From positions 1 to 64,000 of the forward strand of contig NZ_DASZBY010000073.1 of the NCBI RefSeq assembly GCF_035943795.1: 64,000 nt of DNA, given 5' to 3'. Shown one piece after another: positions 37,500 through 47,101 of this stretch (positions within the stretch are counted from its first letter, which is position 1; the number at the start of each line of letters is the position of its first letter). The notes beneath the pieces were generated by a model, which was given only the letters and a program-made list of their open reading frames with translations, made no database searches and was not told the DNA's origin. The DNA is from Aliidongia sp035943795 (GTDB taxonomy: Bacteria > Pseudomonadota > Alphaproteobacteria > ATCC43930 > CGMCC-115725). A program made the translations under genes and the position numbers.

Positions 37500-38065
37500 C
37501 GTACCTCTTGCAGACACTCTGCGATCTCTTTCAACGACAGAACCCGCGCGTCGGGACAGGCCGCCTTCGCCGCCGCGGGCATCGCCGCCGCGAACGCGTC
37601 CGCCGGATCTTGCACGATCGTCACCCCGCCGGCTTCGCCGACGGCTTTCAGGCCCGCGGCACCGTCTGCATTGGCGCCCGTCAGAGCCACCGCGATCAGC
37701 GCAGGACCATACGCGTCGGCGGCACTTTCGAACAAGACGTCGATGGACGGGCGGGAAAACAGCACCGGCTCGTCGCTGGACAGCGATATGCAGCGGTCCA
37801 TCTCGACGAGCAGGTGATAGTTCGGCGGGGCGAAATAGATCGTCCCGCCGCACGCGGGCTCCTTGTCCTCTGCCTCCCGTACCGGGATCCGGCATTTGGC
37901 CTGGAAGAGCTCGGCCAGGATGCTGCGCTTGTCCGGCGGCAGGTGGACGACCACGAACACCGGCACGCCGTACCCGGCGGGCAAGGCCGGCAGAATGACG
38001 GACAGCGCTTCCAGCGCGCCGGCGGACGCGCCGATCACCACGGCCTCGGCCGGTGTCGCCGTCAT
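37487..38065 (-). CDS. Stand-alone CheB-type methylesterase domain
   Basis: 192 residues, only the catalytic domain; the receiver that normally controls CheB is missing. The triad is visible: S14 (GASAGAL), H41 (VVVHLPPD) and D134 (GANADGAAG). It overlaps CheR upstream by 4 bp and the REC-kinase downstream. No chemoreceptor, CheA or CheW gene is present in the window. So the substrate may not be a classical chemoreceptor. Such CheB/CheR pairs joined to hybrid kinases are common in alphaproteobacterial stress signalling. Confidence 0.9.
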   Translation of the reverse strand: MTATPAEAVVIGASAGALEALSVILPALPAGYGVPVFVVVHLPPDKRSILAELFQAKCRIPVREAEDKEPACGGTIYFAPPNYHLLVEMDRCISLSSDEPVLFSRPSIDVLFESAADAYGPALIAVALTGANADGAAGLKAVGEAGGVTIVQDPADAFAAAMPAAAKAACPDARVLSLKEIAECLQEVRCRP

Positions 38066-38898
38066 CCGACCCGCCGCTGGTAGATCTTTTCCTCGCGCTC
38101 GAACTCGGCGAAGGCACCCGCATGGTCGGAAAAACGCAGGGTCTCTTTAGCGCCCAGCCCCAGGAACCCCTTGCGCGCGAGCGAGTCCTTGAACAGGCCG
38201 ATCGCACGATCCTGCAGATCCCGATCGAAATAGATCAGCACGTTCCGGCACGAGATCAGATGCATCTCGGAAAAGACCGCATCCGTCACCAGGCTATGAT
38301 CGGAAAAGACCACGCGTTCGCGCAGGCTCCTGTCGAACGACGCCCGGCCGTAGGCGGCGCTATAATAATCGGACAGGGACGACCTTCCGCCGGATTTCCG
38401 ATGGTTCTCGGTGAAGAGCTGCATCTGGTCCAGATCGAAGATGCCGGCTTCGGCCTTGCCGAGCGCATCCTGGTTGATGTCGGTCGCGTAGAACAGCGTG
38501 CGCTGCTCCAGCCCCTCTTCGCGAAACAGGATGACGAGCGAATATAATTCCTCGCCGTGGCTGCATCCCGCGACCCAGACCTTGAGCGACGGGTAGGTCC
38601 GAAGATGCGGGACGACCTTTTCGCGAAGGGTCCGAAAATAGGAAGGATCGCGAAACATCTCGCTGACCTGCACGGTCAGATACCCCAGCAGCCGGGGCAG
38701 CAGTGCCGGATCGTGCAGCAGGCTCTCCTGCAACGCGGAAAGATTCGCGAAACCCAGTTGCTCGCGCGCTTGTCGCAAGCGTCGCTTGATCGAGGCCAGC
38801 GCATAGCGGCGGAAGTCGTAATGGTATCTGAGATACAGCGCTTCGAGCAGCAGCCGGATTTCGATGTCTTCGACTTTCTCAGGCACGAATTCGATCAC
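38062..38898 (-). CDS. CheR-type methyltransferase
   Basis: 278 residues. An N-terminal helical domain (about 15-75, YHYDFRRYALASIKRRL) is followed by the SAM-binding domain with VAGCSHGEELYSL (canonical GCSTGEEPYS), LFYATDINQDAL and SCRNVLIYFD. It starts with a GTG at 38898 that overlaps the stop of the large kinase (GTGA), and its stop overlaps the CheB ATG. The longer open frame running upstream to 39609 lies inside the kinase gene. Confidence 0.92.
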   Translation of the reverse strand: MIEFVPEKVEDIEIRLLLEALYLRYHYDFRRYALASIKRRLRQAREQLGFANLSALQESLLHDPALLPRLLGYLTVQVSEMFRDPSYFRTLREKVVPHLRTYPSLKVWVAGCSHGEELYSLVILFREEGLEQRTLFYATDINQDALGKAEAGIFDLDQMQLFTENHRKSGGRSSLSDYYSAAYGRASFDRSLRERVVFSDHSLVTDAVFSEMHLISCRNVLIYFDRDLQDRAIGLFKDSLARKGFLGLGAKETLRFSDHAGAFAEFEREEKIYQRRVG

Positions 38899-41800
38899 CG
38901 CGGCATCCAGACCCGCACGAGAGAGAGGAGCTTTTCGACGTCCAGCGGCTTCGCCATATAGTCGTTGGCGCCGGCGTCGATGCAGCGCTGCTGGTCGTCG
39001 GGCATCGCCTTTGCCGTCAACGTGATGATCGGCAGCTTGTTCCATACCGGGTTCCGACGAATCTCCCGCGTCGCCGTCAGTCCGTCCATGACCGGCATCA
39101 TCACGTCCATCAGCACGAGATCGATCCCGGGCGTCGCCTGGCCCGTGGATTTCTCCAGGCGGTCGAGCGCCTCCCTGCCGTTGCGGGCGATCTCGACGAT
39201 GGCGCCCCGCGGCTCGAGGATGTTGGTCAGCGCGTAGACGTTGCGCACGTCGTCCTCGACCACAAGGATGTGGCGGCCTTCGAGCAACGCGTCGCGGTTG
39301 CGCGCCCGGCGGATCATCTTCTGCTGTTCGTCCGGCAACTCGGCGACGACCTGGTGCAGGAACAGGGTCACCTCGTCCAGCAGCCGTTCCGGCGATTTCG
39401 CGCCCTTGATGATGATCGATTTCGAATAGCGGCGCAGCCGATGCTCGTCGTCGGTCGTGAGGTCCCGGCCTGTATAGACGATGACGGGCGGGAAGGAATA
39501 AGCGCTCTCCTGGCTCAGCGTTTCCAGCAGGGAATAGCCCGAGGCGTCCGGCAGAGACAGATCGAGCACCATGCAGTCGAAGGTCTCGTCCTTGAGGAGT
39601 TCCAGGCATTCCGCCGCCGTACCCGCCGTCACGGTCTCGACCTCGTGCGACGACAGCAGCTTGCCCATGGCCTCGCGCTGCACCTGATCGTCCTCGACGA
39701 TAAGGACGCGATGCATGCGTTGCGAAAATTTATCCTCGAGCTTTCTGAGGACGCCGGCCAGTTGCTCGCGTTCGACCGGCTTCAGAATGTAGCCGACGGC
39801 CCCCAGCGAAAGCGCCGCCTGCGCCTGGTCGCTGGCCGACACGACATGGATCGGGATGTGGCGCGTCTGCACGTCACGCTTCAGGCGGTCGAGGACGACG
39901 AGGCCCGACTGGTCGGGCAGGCCGATGTCGAGGATGATGGCGCTGGGCATGAATTGCTTCGCCAGGATCAGCGCTTCTTCCGCGGTCCCGGCCACCAGCG
40001 AGCGGAAACCCATCTCGCGCGACAAGTCGCGCAGGATGGCGGCAAAGCTTTCGTCGTCCTCGATGATCAGAAGGACGCGTGTGGCGCCTGTCACGGAGTC
40101 GCGGTCATCGTCGACTTTCCGCTGCGGCGGTTGCGGTGCCGACGGCGTCGCGGGCGCCGGCGCGACGGCGACGCTGGCCCGGACCTCCCGGGGTGCCACT
40201 GCGGCCGGGTCATAGGCGACGGGAATGACGACCGTGAAGGTGCTGCCCTCGCCGGGGCGGCTGTTCAAATGGATCGATCCGCCCAGCAAGCGCACGAGTT
40301 CGCGCGAGATCGAAAGGCCAAGGCCGGTGCCGCCGTACTTGCGGCTGATCGTGCCGTCCGCCTGATGGAAGGCTTCGAACACGCGCTGTTGCTGCTCGTC
40401 GGAGATGCCGATGCCGGTATCCGTCACCGAGAGGGCGATCTGGCCGTCGCCGGTCCGCTTCATGGCGAAGTCGATCTTCCCGGCTTCGGTGAATTTGAAC
40501 GCGTTGGACAGCAGATTCTTCAAGATCTGTTCGAGCCGTTGCAGATCGGTCGAAATCGCCTCCGGACATTCCGGTGCGATTTCGATCGAGAATCCCAGGC
40601 CCTTGTCTCGGGCGACCGGCTCGAAGAGCTGTCGCAAATTGCTGCCGAGGCTTGCGAGCGACACCGGTTCCGGCCGGATTTCGACATGGCCCGCCTCGAT
40701 CTTCGAAAGATCGAGGATATCGTTGATGAGGTTCAACAGATCGTTGCCCGAGGATTGGATCGTCTGGGCGTACTTGACCTGCTCCGCGGTCAGGTTGTCT
40801 TCGGGATTGTCGGCCAGAAGCTTGGCCAGGATCAGCGACGAGTTGAGCGGCGTCCGCAGCTCGTGGGACATATTGGCGAGGAAGTCCGACTTGTACCGGC
40901 TCGCCTGCTCCAACTCGCGCGCCTTCAGCTGCACCGAGGCGGTGGTTCGCGCCAGGTCGTCGCGCTGGGTTTCCAGCTGCTGGGCCTGTTCTTCGAGCTG
41001 CGAGTTGGTCTGCTCCAGCTCGGCCTGCTGTTGTTCGAGCCGCGCCTGGGATTCCTTCAGCGCCCGGCTCTGTTCCTCGAGCTCCTCGTTGGAGACGCGC
41101 AGCTCCTCGCCCTGGACCTGCAGCTCCTCGGACTTTTGCTGGGTTTCGGCGAGCAATTGCTGAAGTTCGACCCGGTAATTGGCCGACCGCACGGCAATGG
41201 CGATCGCGGCCGACAATTGTTCGAGCAGCGTCAGCACGGGGGCATCGACCGGCCGAATGAAACCGAGTTCGATGACGGCATTGACGTTCCCGTCGACGCT
41301 GCCCGGCGAGATGACGAGATGTCTCGGCTTGTCCTTACCCAGTGCGGAGCCGAAGGCGAGATAGCCTTCGGGCACGTCGCCGATGACGAGCGGTTGCCCC
41401 TCCGCGGCGGCCTGGCCCAGCAGCCCTTCCTTGAGAGCGAACCGCTCCGGTACGTCCGAGCCTGCGGGCACCCCATAGGTCGATGCGCGCCGGTAGCCCT
41501 CGCTATCCCGCACGAACGCTGCGCCCGCGACGGCGCCGAGGTAGCGGGCCAGGAAACCGAGGATGCTGTCGCCCAGTTGTTCGATTTCCTGGTCGCCGCG
41601 CATCGCGGACGCGAGCCCCACCTGGCCGGATTGGAGCCATTCCTCGCGCTGCCGGGCGAGAGTGGCCCGTCGCATCAGAAATCCGATCAAGGTGGTCAAG
41701 CCGACCCCCACGAGGCCGGACAGGACGCCGCTGGTGAGCGCCGTCTGCGAGGCCTCGCCCATTTCGGCCATCCGCTTTTCGCGGAGATCGGCTTCCACCC

Positions 41801-42308
41801 GATCCATGGCCGCGAGCTGGGTGCGGATCGCGTCCATCTCCACTTTGCCCCGGTCGGTGTTGACCACGGCCAGCGCGGCGTCTGCCCCCTGGGCCCGACG
41901 CATCTCGATCGTTTCCCTGAGTTCCGCAAGCTTCGCCCCGACATGCTGCCTGAGCGGCGCGATCCGCGCCTGCTGGGCCGGGTTGTCGCTGGTGAGCTGG
42001 GCGATGCGGTCGATCTGCAAGGGCAGCGCCGAGACCGCGTTGTTGTAGGGCTCCAGATATTTCTCGTTGTCGGTCAATAGGAAGCCGCGCTGCCCCGTCT
42101 CCGCATCCTGGGCGCTGGACAGCAATTCATCCAACGTGGCGATGACCTCGTGAGAATGAACGATCCTCTGGTTGTCGTCGCTCAACGTCTGGAGATTCCG
42201 ATAAGCGACCAACCCGCTGACGATGAAAAAAACAACGACGCCTACGAGACCAATAGCGACTGCGGGATCCAGACCGGATCTTTGTTTCGAGACGTTTGTC
42301 TGTGTCAT
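38895..42308 (-). CDS. CHASE3-GAF hybrid histidine kinase with three receivers
   Basis: 1137 residues. Helices at about 15-37 and 190-212 bracket a CHASE3 sensor domain (DAETGQRGFLLTDNEKYLEPY). A GAF domain at about 235-375 precedes a long coiled coil (376-470, very rich in glutamine and glutamate). HisKA has H482 in NMSHELRTPLNS, and HATPase shows GIGISDE and GTGLGLSISREL. Three receivers follow: IIEDDESF / ILDIGLPDQ, VEDDQVQR / VLDLSLPDA, and a last one with VEDDVRN / LMDVMMPVMDG and AKPL. The start (42308) has GAGAG upstream; an open frame to 42440 lacks support. First gene of the operon with CheR, CheB and a second kinase. Confidence 0.93.
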   Translation of the reverse strand: MTQTNVSKQRSGLDPAVAIGLVGVVVFFIVSGLVAYRNLQTLSDDNQRIVHSHEVIATLDELLSSAQDAETGQRGFLLTDNEKYLEPYNNAVSALPLQIDRIAQLTSDNPAQQARIAPLRQHVGAKLAELRETIEMRRAQGADAALAVVNTDRGKVEMDAIRTQLAAMDRVEADLREKRMAEMGEASQTALTSGVLSGLVGVGLTTLIGFLMRRATLARQREEWLQSGQVGLASAMRGDQEIEQLGDSILGFLARYLGAVAGAAFVRDSEGYRRASTYGVPAGSDVPERFALKEGLLGQAAAEGQPLVIGDVPEGYLAFGSALGKDKPRHLVISPGSVDGNVNAVIELGFIRPVDAPVLTLLEQLSAAIAIAVRSANYRVELQQLLAETQQKSEELQVQGEELRVSNEELEEQSRALKESQARLEQQQAELEQTNSQLEEQAQQLETQRDDLARTTASVQLKARELEQASRYKSDFLANMSHELRTPLNSSLILAKLLADNPEDNLTAEQVKYAQTIQSSGNDLLNLINDILDLSKIEAGHVEIRPEPVSLASLGSNLRQLFEPVARDKGLGFSIEIAPECPEAISTDLQRLEQILKNLLSNAFKFTEAGKIDFAMKRTGDGQIALSVTDTGIGISDEQQQRVFEAFHQADGTISRKYGGTGLGLSISRELVRLLGGSIHLNSRPGEGSTFTVVIPVAYDPAAVAPREVRASVAVAPAPATPSAPQPPQRKVDDDRDSVTGATRVLLIIEDDESFAAILRDLSREMGFRSLVAGTAEEALILAKQFMPSAIILDIGLPDQSGLVVLDRLKRDVQTRHIPIHVVSASDQAQAALSLGAVGYILKPVEREQLAGVLRKLEDKFSQRMHRVLIVEDDQVQREAMGKLLSSHEVETVTAGTAAECLELLKDETFDCMVLDLSLPDASGYSLLETLSQESAYSFPPVIVYTGRDLTTDDEHRLRRYSKSIIIKGAKSPERLLDEVTLFLHQVVAELPDEQQKMIRRARNRDALLEGRHILVVEDDVRNVYALTNILEPRGAIVEIARNGREALDRLEKSTGQATPGIDLVLMDVMMPVMDGLTATREIRRNPVWNKLPIITLTAKAMPDDQQRCIDAGANDYMAKPLDVEKLLSLVRVWMPR

Positions 42309-42430
42309 GAATTCTCTCGTTGGCGTTTTTTGGAAGCTCTTGCCCGAAAATTTTGCCGAGGAACATGTGAATCCCGGTCCGCGGCGATGGTCAAATGGTC
42401 GCTTCAAGAACAAACGGCATTCGGCAGGGC

Positions 42431-42450
42431 ATGATCCCATTGGGAATCAT
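42431..42450. promoter_or_regulatory. Dyad ATGATcCC-N4-GGaATCAT
   Basis: A 20-bp near-palindrome with arms matching at 7 of 8 positions, about 120 bp upstream of the large kinase start. Candidate operator for either divergent gene. Binding protein unknown. Confidence 0.35.
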
Positions 42451-42613
42451 CGATTATCTGCCCAGGCGCCTGCCACGCGGTCCAGCCCGGATGACGAGAG
42501 CTCCCCGGTCCGATGATGTACGCTGCCTTGTCGATCCGCTGGCACCGTCGAGGGCGTCGACTCCCTCGGACCGCACCCGATGAGCACCCGAAACCTATGG
42601 CGCAACCGCCTCT

Positions 42614-42627
42614 TCTGATATATCAGA
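42614..42627 (+). promoter_or_regulatory. Perfect palindrome upstream of the sugar-acid operon
   Basis: TCTGATATATCAGA is a perfect 14-bp palindrome, 109 bp before the first gene of the operon. Short AT-centred palindromes of this kind are typical of GntR/FadR-type regulators, and such a gene ends the operon at 51165. Confidence 0.45.
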
Positions 42628-42735
42628 TTTCAGATGATTTGCGGCGGTCGGGCGCTCGATAGGAAAACGGGGATCGCGGCCAACCAAAACCACGCGCATC
42701 TCGCCGATGGGCGCCAGGACTTCGGGAGTTTGACC

Positions 42736-43653
42736 ATGGATATCGTAAGCTACAGACGGGCGCTCGCCGGCATCTCCGGTGTTCATGTCACCGCCTACGC
42801 CCAGGATGGCGGCATCAACGCCGATCTCACCTCCAGGATCGTGCGGCGCATCGCGCAGGCGGGGGTGCACAACATCGTCTCGGGCGGCAATACCGGCGAA
42901 TTCTTCAGCATGACCTACGACGAGGTCCTGCAGCTCCAGGCCATCGCGATCGAGGCGGCCAGCGGCAAAAGCGTGGTCACGGCCGCCGCCGGCCGTTCGG
43001 TCAAGGAAGCGTCTGCGACGGCCATCGCTGCCAAGCGAGCCGGCGCCGATGGGGTCATGGTCCATCATCCGCTGGATCCGTTCGCCGCACCGGGCTCGCA
43101 GGCCGACTATTTCATCGCGATCGCCGAAGCGTCCGAACTGCCCCTCGTGGCCTATCTGCGGTCCGACGCCATTCCTGTGGCCGACCTGGTCCGGGTCGCG
43201 ACCCATCCGAACGTCGCGGGTGTCAAGTTCGCCACGACGAACCTCATGCTATTCTCCGAATGCGTGCGCGCGACCCAGGGCACCGAGGCGGTCTGGATCT
43301 GCGGCCTGGCCGAAAGCTGGGCGGCGCCGTTCTATGCGCTGGGCGCCCGCGGCTTCACATCCGGCCTGGTCAACATCGATCCGCAACGGTCGCTCGCCGT
43401 GTGGCACGCGCTCGAGGCCGGCGACTATGCCCGGGCGCGCACCCTGGTCGCGAAGATCGCGGGCTTCGAACAGATGCGCACGAAATTCAACAATGGCGCC
43501 AACGTCACCGTCGTGAAGGAAGCACTGGCCTTGCGCGGCGACGCGGTCGGACCGGTGCGGCTGCCTGGCCTGCCGGCGCTGGACGCGGCCGACCGTTCGC
43601 GGCTGCAGGACATCTTGAACGGCTGGGAAGCGGACGCCGCTGCCGCGGCATAG
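42736..43653 (+). CDS. Dihydrodipicolinate synthase-family lyase/dehydratase
   Basis: 305 residues, class I aldolase-type TIM barrel of the DapA superfamily. The Schiff-base lysine is K164 (VAGVKFATTN) and the catalytic tyrosine Y140 (VAYLRS). The phosphate- or carboxylate-binding GNTGEF (normally GTTGE) is at about 51-56. In a cluster with a uronate dehydrogenase and an enolase-family dehydratase, the likely role is a 5-dehydro-4-deoxyglucarate dehydratase or keto-deoxy-sugar-acid aldolase rather than lysine synthesis. GGGAG lies 7 bases before the ATG. First gene of a ten-gene operon. Confidence 0.85.
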   Translation: MDIVSYRRALAGISGVHVTAYAQDGGINADLTSRIVRRIAQAGVHNIVSGGNTGEFFSMTYDEVLQLQAIAIEAASGKSVVTAAAGRSVKEASATAIAAKRAGADGVMVHHPLDPFAAPGSQADYFIAIAEASELPLVAYLRSDAIPVADLVRVATHPNVAGVKFATTNLMLFSECVRATQGTEAVWICGLAESWAAPFYALGARGFTSGLVNIDPQRSLAVWHALEAGDYARARTLVAKIAGFEQMRTKFNNGANVTVVKEALALRGDAVGPVRLPGLPALDAADRSRLQDILNGWEADAAAAA

Positions 43654-43711
43654 GTCGGAAGTCGGGCGAAACCGACACGAAAATCTGCAACGAACATCGG
43701 GGAGGAAGAAC

Positions 43712-44902
43712 ATGGAAAAGTCAGTTTCGCGACGGGGTTTCCTGGGCGTCGCCGCAGGAACCGCGACGCTCATGACGCTGTCGTCGATCCGCGCGTTGGC
43801 CAAGGGCTTGCCGCTGCCGACGTCGCCGGTCGAGCTCAACATCGTCGATGCGGCCGGCAATCTGGCGCTGACGCAGCCCGCCTTCCGCAACTATGCGACG
43901 GCGAAGCCGCAGCTCGTGTCCCGCATGTCGTTCAACAAGGCGACGGCGCCGGAGCTGCCGGGCAAGATCAAGGCCCAGCAGGATGCCAACCATCTGGACA
44001 TCGACCTGGTCATCATCGGTCCGGATGCGCTGTCCGCCGGTCTCGCCACCGACATGTGGATCGACCTGATCGGGATGCAGGACAATGGCTTGCCGGACCT
44101 GAAATCGATCTACCTGGATCCGGCTTGGCGCATGCAGCAGCTGACGAAGGGGCGGGGCGTGACCGTCACCTATTATCCGTCGGGCCCCCTGCTGGAATAT
44201 GCGCCCGACAAGGTGGCGACGCCGCCCAAGAACGCGCAGGAACTGCTGGATTGGACGCGGCAGAATCCGAACAAGTTCATCTATGCGCAGCCTGCGAATT
44301 CAGGACCCGGCCGCACCTTCCTGATGGGCTTGCCCTACCTGCTGAAGGACAGCGATCCGAAGGATCCGGTCAAGGGTTGGGACAAGACCTGGGCCTATCT
44401 GAAAGAACTGCATAAGAATATCGAGTATTATCCCGGCGGTACGGGCGCCGTGATGAAGGAGTTGGGCGAGGGCACGCGCTGGATGACCGTGACGACGACC
44501 GGCTGGGACATCAATCCGCGCGCCCTCGGCATCGTGCCCAAGGCGATCAAAGTCGCCAAGCTCGATGGCTTCCATTGGGTATGCGACGGGCACTACCTCA
44601 GCATCCCCAGGGGCATTTCCCCGCAGAAGCTCGCCGTCGTGCTCGACCTCATCGCGTTCCTGCTGACGCCGGAGCAGCAGGCCTACACTTACGACCAGGG
44701 CTATTTCTATCCAGGTCCGGCGGTCAAGGACGTGACCCTCGCCATGGCGCCCCAGGCCAGCCAGCAGGCCATCGCGGAATTCGGCCGGCCGGAATATGCC
44801 GACTGGATCGCCAACAATCCGATCGAACTGCCGCTGGAGCCGGAGGCGATGGTGACGGCTTTCCATCGCTGGGATGCGGACGTCGCCGCGACAGCTAAAT
44901 AG
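43712..44902 (+). CDS. Tat-exported solute-binding protein, family 1, without adjacent permease
   Basis: 396 residues. The N-terminus is a twin-arginine signal (SVSRRGFLGVAAGTATLM, cleavage near ALAKG). The mature part is a type II periplasmic binding protein resembling family 1 extracellular binders (WAYLKELHKNIEYYPGGTGAVMKELGEG, then LTPEQQAYTYDQGYFYPGP). No family-matching membrane components are encoded in the window: the only ABC genes in this operon belong to the amino-acid type at 48198-51157. It may bind the sugar acid and use a distant transporter. Confidence 0.85.
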   Translation: MEKSVSRRGFLGVAAGTATLMTLSSIRALAKGLPLPTSPVELNIVDAAGNLALTQPAFRNYATAKPQLVSRMSFNKATAPELPGKIKAQQDANHLDIDLVIIGPDALSAGLATDMWIDLIGMQDNGLPDLKSIYLDPAWRMQQLTKGRGVTVTYYPSGPLLEYAPDKVATPPKNAQELLDWTRQNPNKFIYAQPANSGPGRTFLMGLPYLLKDSDPKDPVKGWDKTWAYLKELHKNIEYYPGGTGAVMKELGEGTRWMTVTTTGWDINPRALGIVPKAIKVAKLDGFHWVCDGHYLSIPRGISPQKLAVVLDLIAFLLTPEQQAYTYDQGYFYPGPAVKDVTLAMAPQASQQAIAEFGRPEYADWIANNPIELPLEPEAMVTAFHRWDADVAATAK

Positions 44903-44926
44903 TTCCCGCCCGGAATTGGTGACGTC

Positions 44927-46129
44927 ATGAAGATCACAGCGCTCGAGACGATCCAGCTGCCACATCTCAGCAATATCCTGTGGCTGCAGGTTCATACGGA
45001 CGAAGGTATCGTCGGCCTCGGAGAGACTTTCCGGGGGGCCGACGCGGTCGCGACCTATCTGCATCGCGAAGTGGCGCCGATGCTGATCGGCCAGAATCCG
45101 CTCGAAATCGATCGGATTTCCAAGCTCCTGACCGAAACCTACGTCGGTTTCCGGTCCTCGGGCGTGGAAATCCGCGGCGCGTCCGCGGTCGATATCGCGC
45201 TGTGGGACATCTTCGGCAAGTCGGCGGACCTGCCGGTGCATCAGCTGCTGGGCGGGCTGTCGCGCCCGTCCATCCGCACCTACAACACCTGCGCCGGCTA
45301 TTCCTACAACCGGCGCGGTGCCCGGCGGGCCATCGGCACGGCGGACCAGGCCGAGGGCCCCTACGACGACCAGATCGCCTTCAATACCGACGCCGGCGCG
45401 CTCGCCCAGAGCCTGCTGTCGGAGGGGATCACGGCCATGAAGATCTGGCCGTTCGACACGTTCGCGACCTCGAGCGGCGGCAATTTCATCCACAAGTCCG
45501 ACCTGGACAAGGCGCTGCTGCCGTTCCGCCAGATCCGCGACGCGGTCGGCGACAAGATGGAGGTGATGGTCGAGCTGCACTCGATGTGGGACCTGCCATC
45601 GGCGCTCGCCATCGCACGGGGTCTGCGCGAATTCCGGCCGTTCTGGCTGGAGGATCCGATCAAGATGCAGGACACCGAGGCACTGGCGACCTTCGCCGAA
45701 CGCTCGGGCCTTCCGGTCTGCGCCAGCGAAACGCTGGCGACCCGAGCACAGTTCGTCGAACTGCTGCGCAGACAAGCGGTCGACTACGTCATGCTCGATA
45801 TCTCGTGGTGCGGCGGCATCAGCGAAGCCAAGAAGATCGCGACCATGGCCGAGGCGTTCCAACGGCCGGTCGCACCGCACGACTGCACCGGCCCGGTCGT
45901 GTTCGCCGCGTCGATCCATCTCTCGCTGAATGCGCCCAATGCGATCTTCCAGGAATCCGTGCGGGCCTATTATAGTTCCTGGTATCGCGACCTCGTCACG
46001 GTGATGCCTCGGATCGAGGGTGGGTTGATCTATCCCTTCGAAGGCCCCGGCCTGGGCCTGGAATTGGGTCCGGCCGTGTTCGCCGATCCGGACGTCGTGA
46101 GGCGAATGACCAAGGCCGGCGACTTCTGA
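44927..46129 (+). CDS. Enolase-superfamily (mandelate racemase-type) sugar-acid dehydratase or racemase
   Basis: 400 residues. N-terminal capping domain (GLGETFRG) and a TIM barrel. Metal ligands are E216 (VELH), E242 (LEDP) and E268 (ASE); K172 (MKIWPFD) and the H318-D291 dyad (APHDCTGP) provide acid-base residues as in mandelate racemase and aldarate dehydratases. Specificity cannot be read; neighbours favour an aldarate or aldonate dehydratase. 24 bp after the binding-protein gene. Confidence 0.9.
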   Translation: MKITALETIQLPHLSNILWLQVHTDEGIVGLGETFRGADAVATYLHREVAPMLIGQNPLEIDRISKLLTETYVGFRSSGVEIRGASAVDIALWDIFGKSADLPVHQLLGGLSRPSIRTYNTCAGYSYNRRGARRAIGTADQAEGPYDDQIAFNTDAGALAQSLLSEGITAMKIWPFDTFATSSGGNFIHKSDLDKALLPFRQIRDAVGDKMEVMVELHSMWDLPSALAIARGLREFRPFWLEDPIKMQDTEALATFAERSGLPVCASETLATRAQFVELLRRQAVDYVMLDISWCGGISEAKKIATMAEAFQRPVAPHDCTGPVVFAASIHLSLNAPNAIFQESVRAYYSSWYRDLVTVMPRIEGGLIYPFEGPGLGLELGPAVFADPDVVRRMTKAGDF

Positions 46130-46195
46130 TGGAGGCCGGTTTCGGGGCCGGGCTCGCCGCGACCGAGGCTGTCGCCCTATGACCGGTGTCCGACC

Positions 46196-47029
46196 ATGAC
46201 GGCTGAATGCGATCGTCCCATCCTGTTGACCGGTGCGTCCGGCACGCTCGGGCGTTTGTTGGTGCCGCTGCTGGCGAGCCGATACGGATCGCTGCTGATG
46301 ACGGACATCGTCGAGTTTCCAAACGCTCTGCCGCCCGGAGTGGAATTCGTACGCACGGACCTGTCCGATGGGCCGACCTTCTTGCGGCTGGCCCGTCGCG
46401 CCGGCACCATCGTGCATTTCGCCGGCATCGGGACCGAGCAGGCGTTCGAGGCCATTCTGGCGGCCAATATCGTGGGTGCGACCCATGTCTTCGAGGCGGC
46501 CCGCCAAACCGGGGCGCGCGTCGTCTTCGCCAGCACGAACCACACGATCGGCTTCTATCCGCGCGGCCAAGCCCTGACCATGGCCGACCCGGGGCGGCCC
46601 GACGGCTTCTACGGGCTGTCGAAGCTGTATGGCGAGATGCTGGGCCAGCTCTATTTCGACAAGCACGGGGTCGAGAGCGTCCATCTGCGCATCGGCTCGT
46701 GCCTGGCCCGGCCGACGGAGCCGCGTCACCTGTCGACCTGGCTGTCTTATGGCGATCTCGCGCGGCTGGTCCATGCCGGGGTCGATGCCGCGCACCCGGG
46801 CGTGGCCGCGGTCTGGGGCGTTTCCGCCAATACGCGATCTTGGTGGCACGGCGGCGATGCCGCGCGGATCGGCTATTTCCCCGCCGACAATGCCGAAGAC
46901 TTCGCCGACAGCGTCAGGGCACCGGTGGAAGACCCCGTCGCGGCGCGCTACCAGGGCGCCAATTTCTGCGCGAAGGGCTATACCCGGCCGCTCGAAGATC
47001 TGCCCCGGGAGACCGGCCCGAGCGAATGA
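46196..47029 (+). CDS. udh: NAD-dependent uronate dehydrogenase-like SDR
   Basis: 277 residues, extended short-chain dehydrogenase. The NAD motif GASGTLG (13-19) and catalytic Y139 and K143 (FYGLSKLYGE) are present. FASTNHTIGFYPRG around residue 115 matches the signature of bacterial uronate dehydrogenases, which oxidise galacturonate or glucuronate to the aldarolactone. With the enolase-family dehydratase and DapA-like lyase this gives three steps of an oxidative hexuronate route. 66 bp separate it from the previous gene. Confidence 0.82.
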   Translation: MTAECDRPILLTGASGTLGRLLVPLLASRYGSLLMTDIVEFPNALPPGVEFVRTDLSDGPTFLRLARRAGTIVHFAGIGTEQAFEAILAANIVGATHVFEAARQTGARVVFASTNHTIGFYPRGQALTMADPGRPDGFYGLSKLYGEMLGQLYFDKHGVESVHLRIGSCLARPTEPRHLSTWLSYGDLARLVHAGVDAAHPGVAAVWGVSANTRSWWHGGDAARIGYFPADNAEDFADSVRAPVEDPVAARYQGANFCAKGYTRPLEDLPRETGPSE

Positions 47030-47101
47030 CGCCGCCCGCGTACCGGCGCCTGATGAACCTGTGGGGAGTTCTTCGGGCCTTGATCCTTTCGGGTCACTCT
47101 A

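Larger units (their letters stand above)
42309..42735. other. Divergent intergenic region with two dyads
   Basis: 427 bp separating the large kinase from the sugar-acid operon. No gene is supported. It holds two palindromic elements, at 42431-42450 and 42614-42627, described separately. Confidence 0.5.

Noticed and set aside
39270..42080. 936-codon open frame on the plus strand, antisense to the CHASE3 kinase
   Set aside because: It is the GC-rich mirror frame of a gene with clear domains; its own translation shows no domain and a composition rich in arginine, glycine and glutamine.
44300..46849. 849-codon minus-strand frame across the sugar-acid genes
   Set aside because: Runs antisense through three intact enzyme genes; long frames of this kind are expected at 65% G+C.
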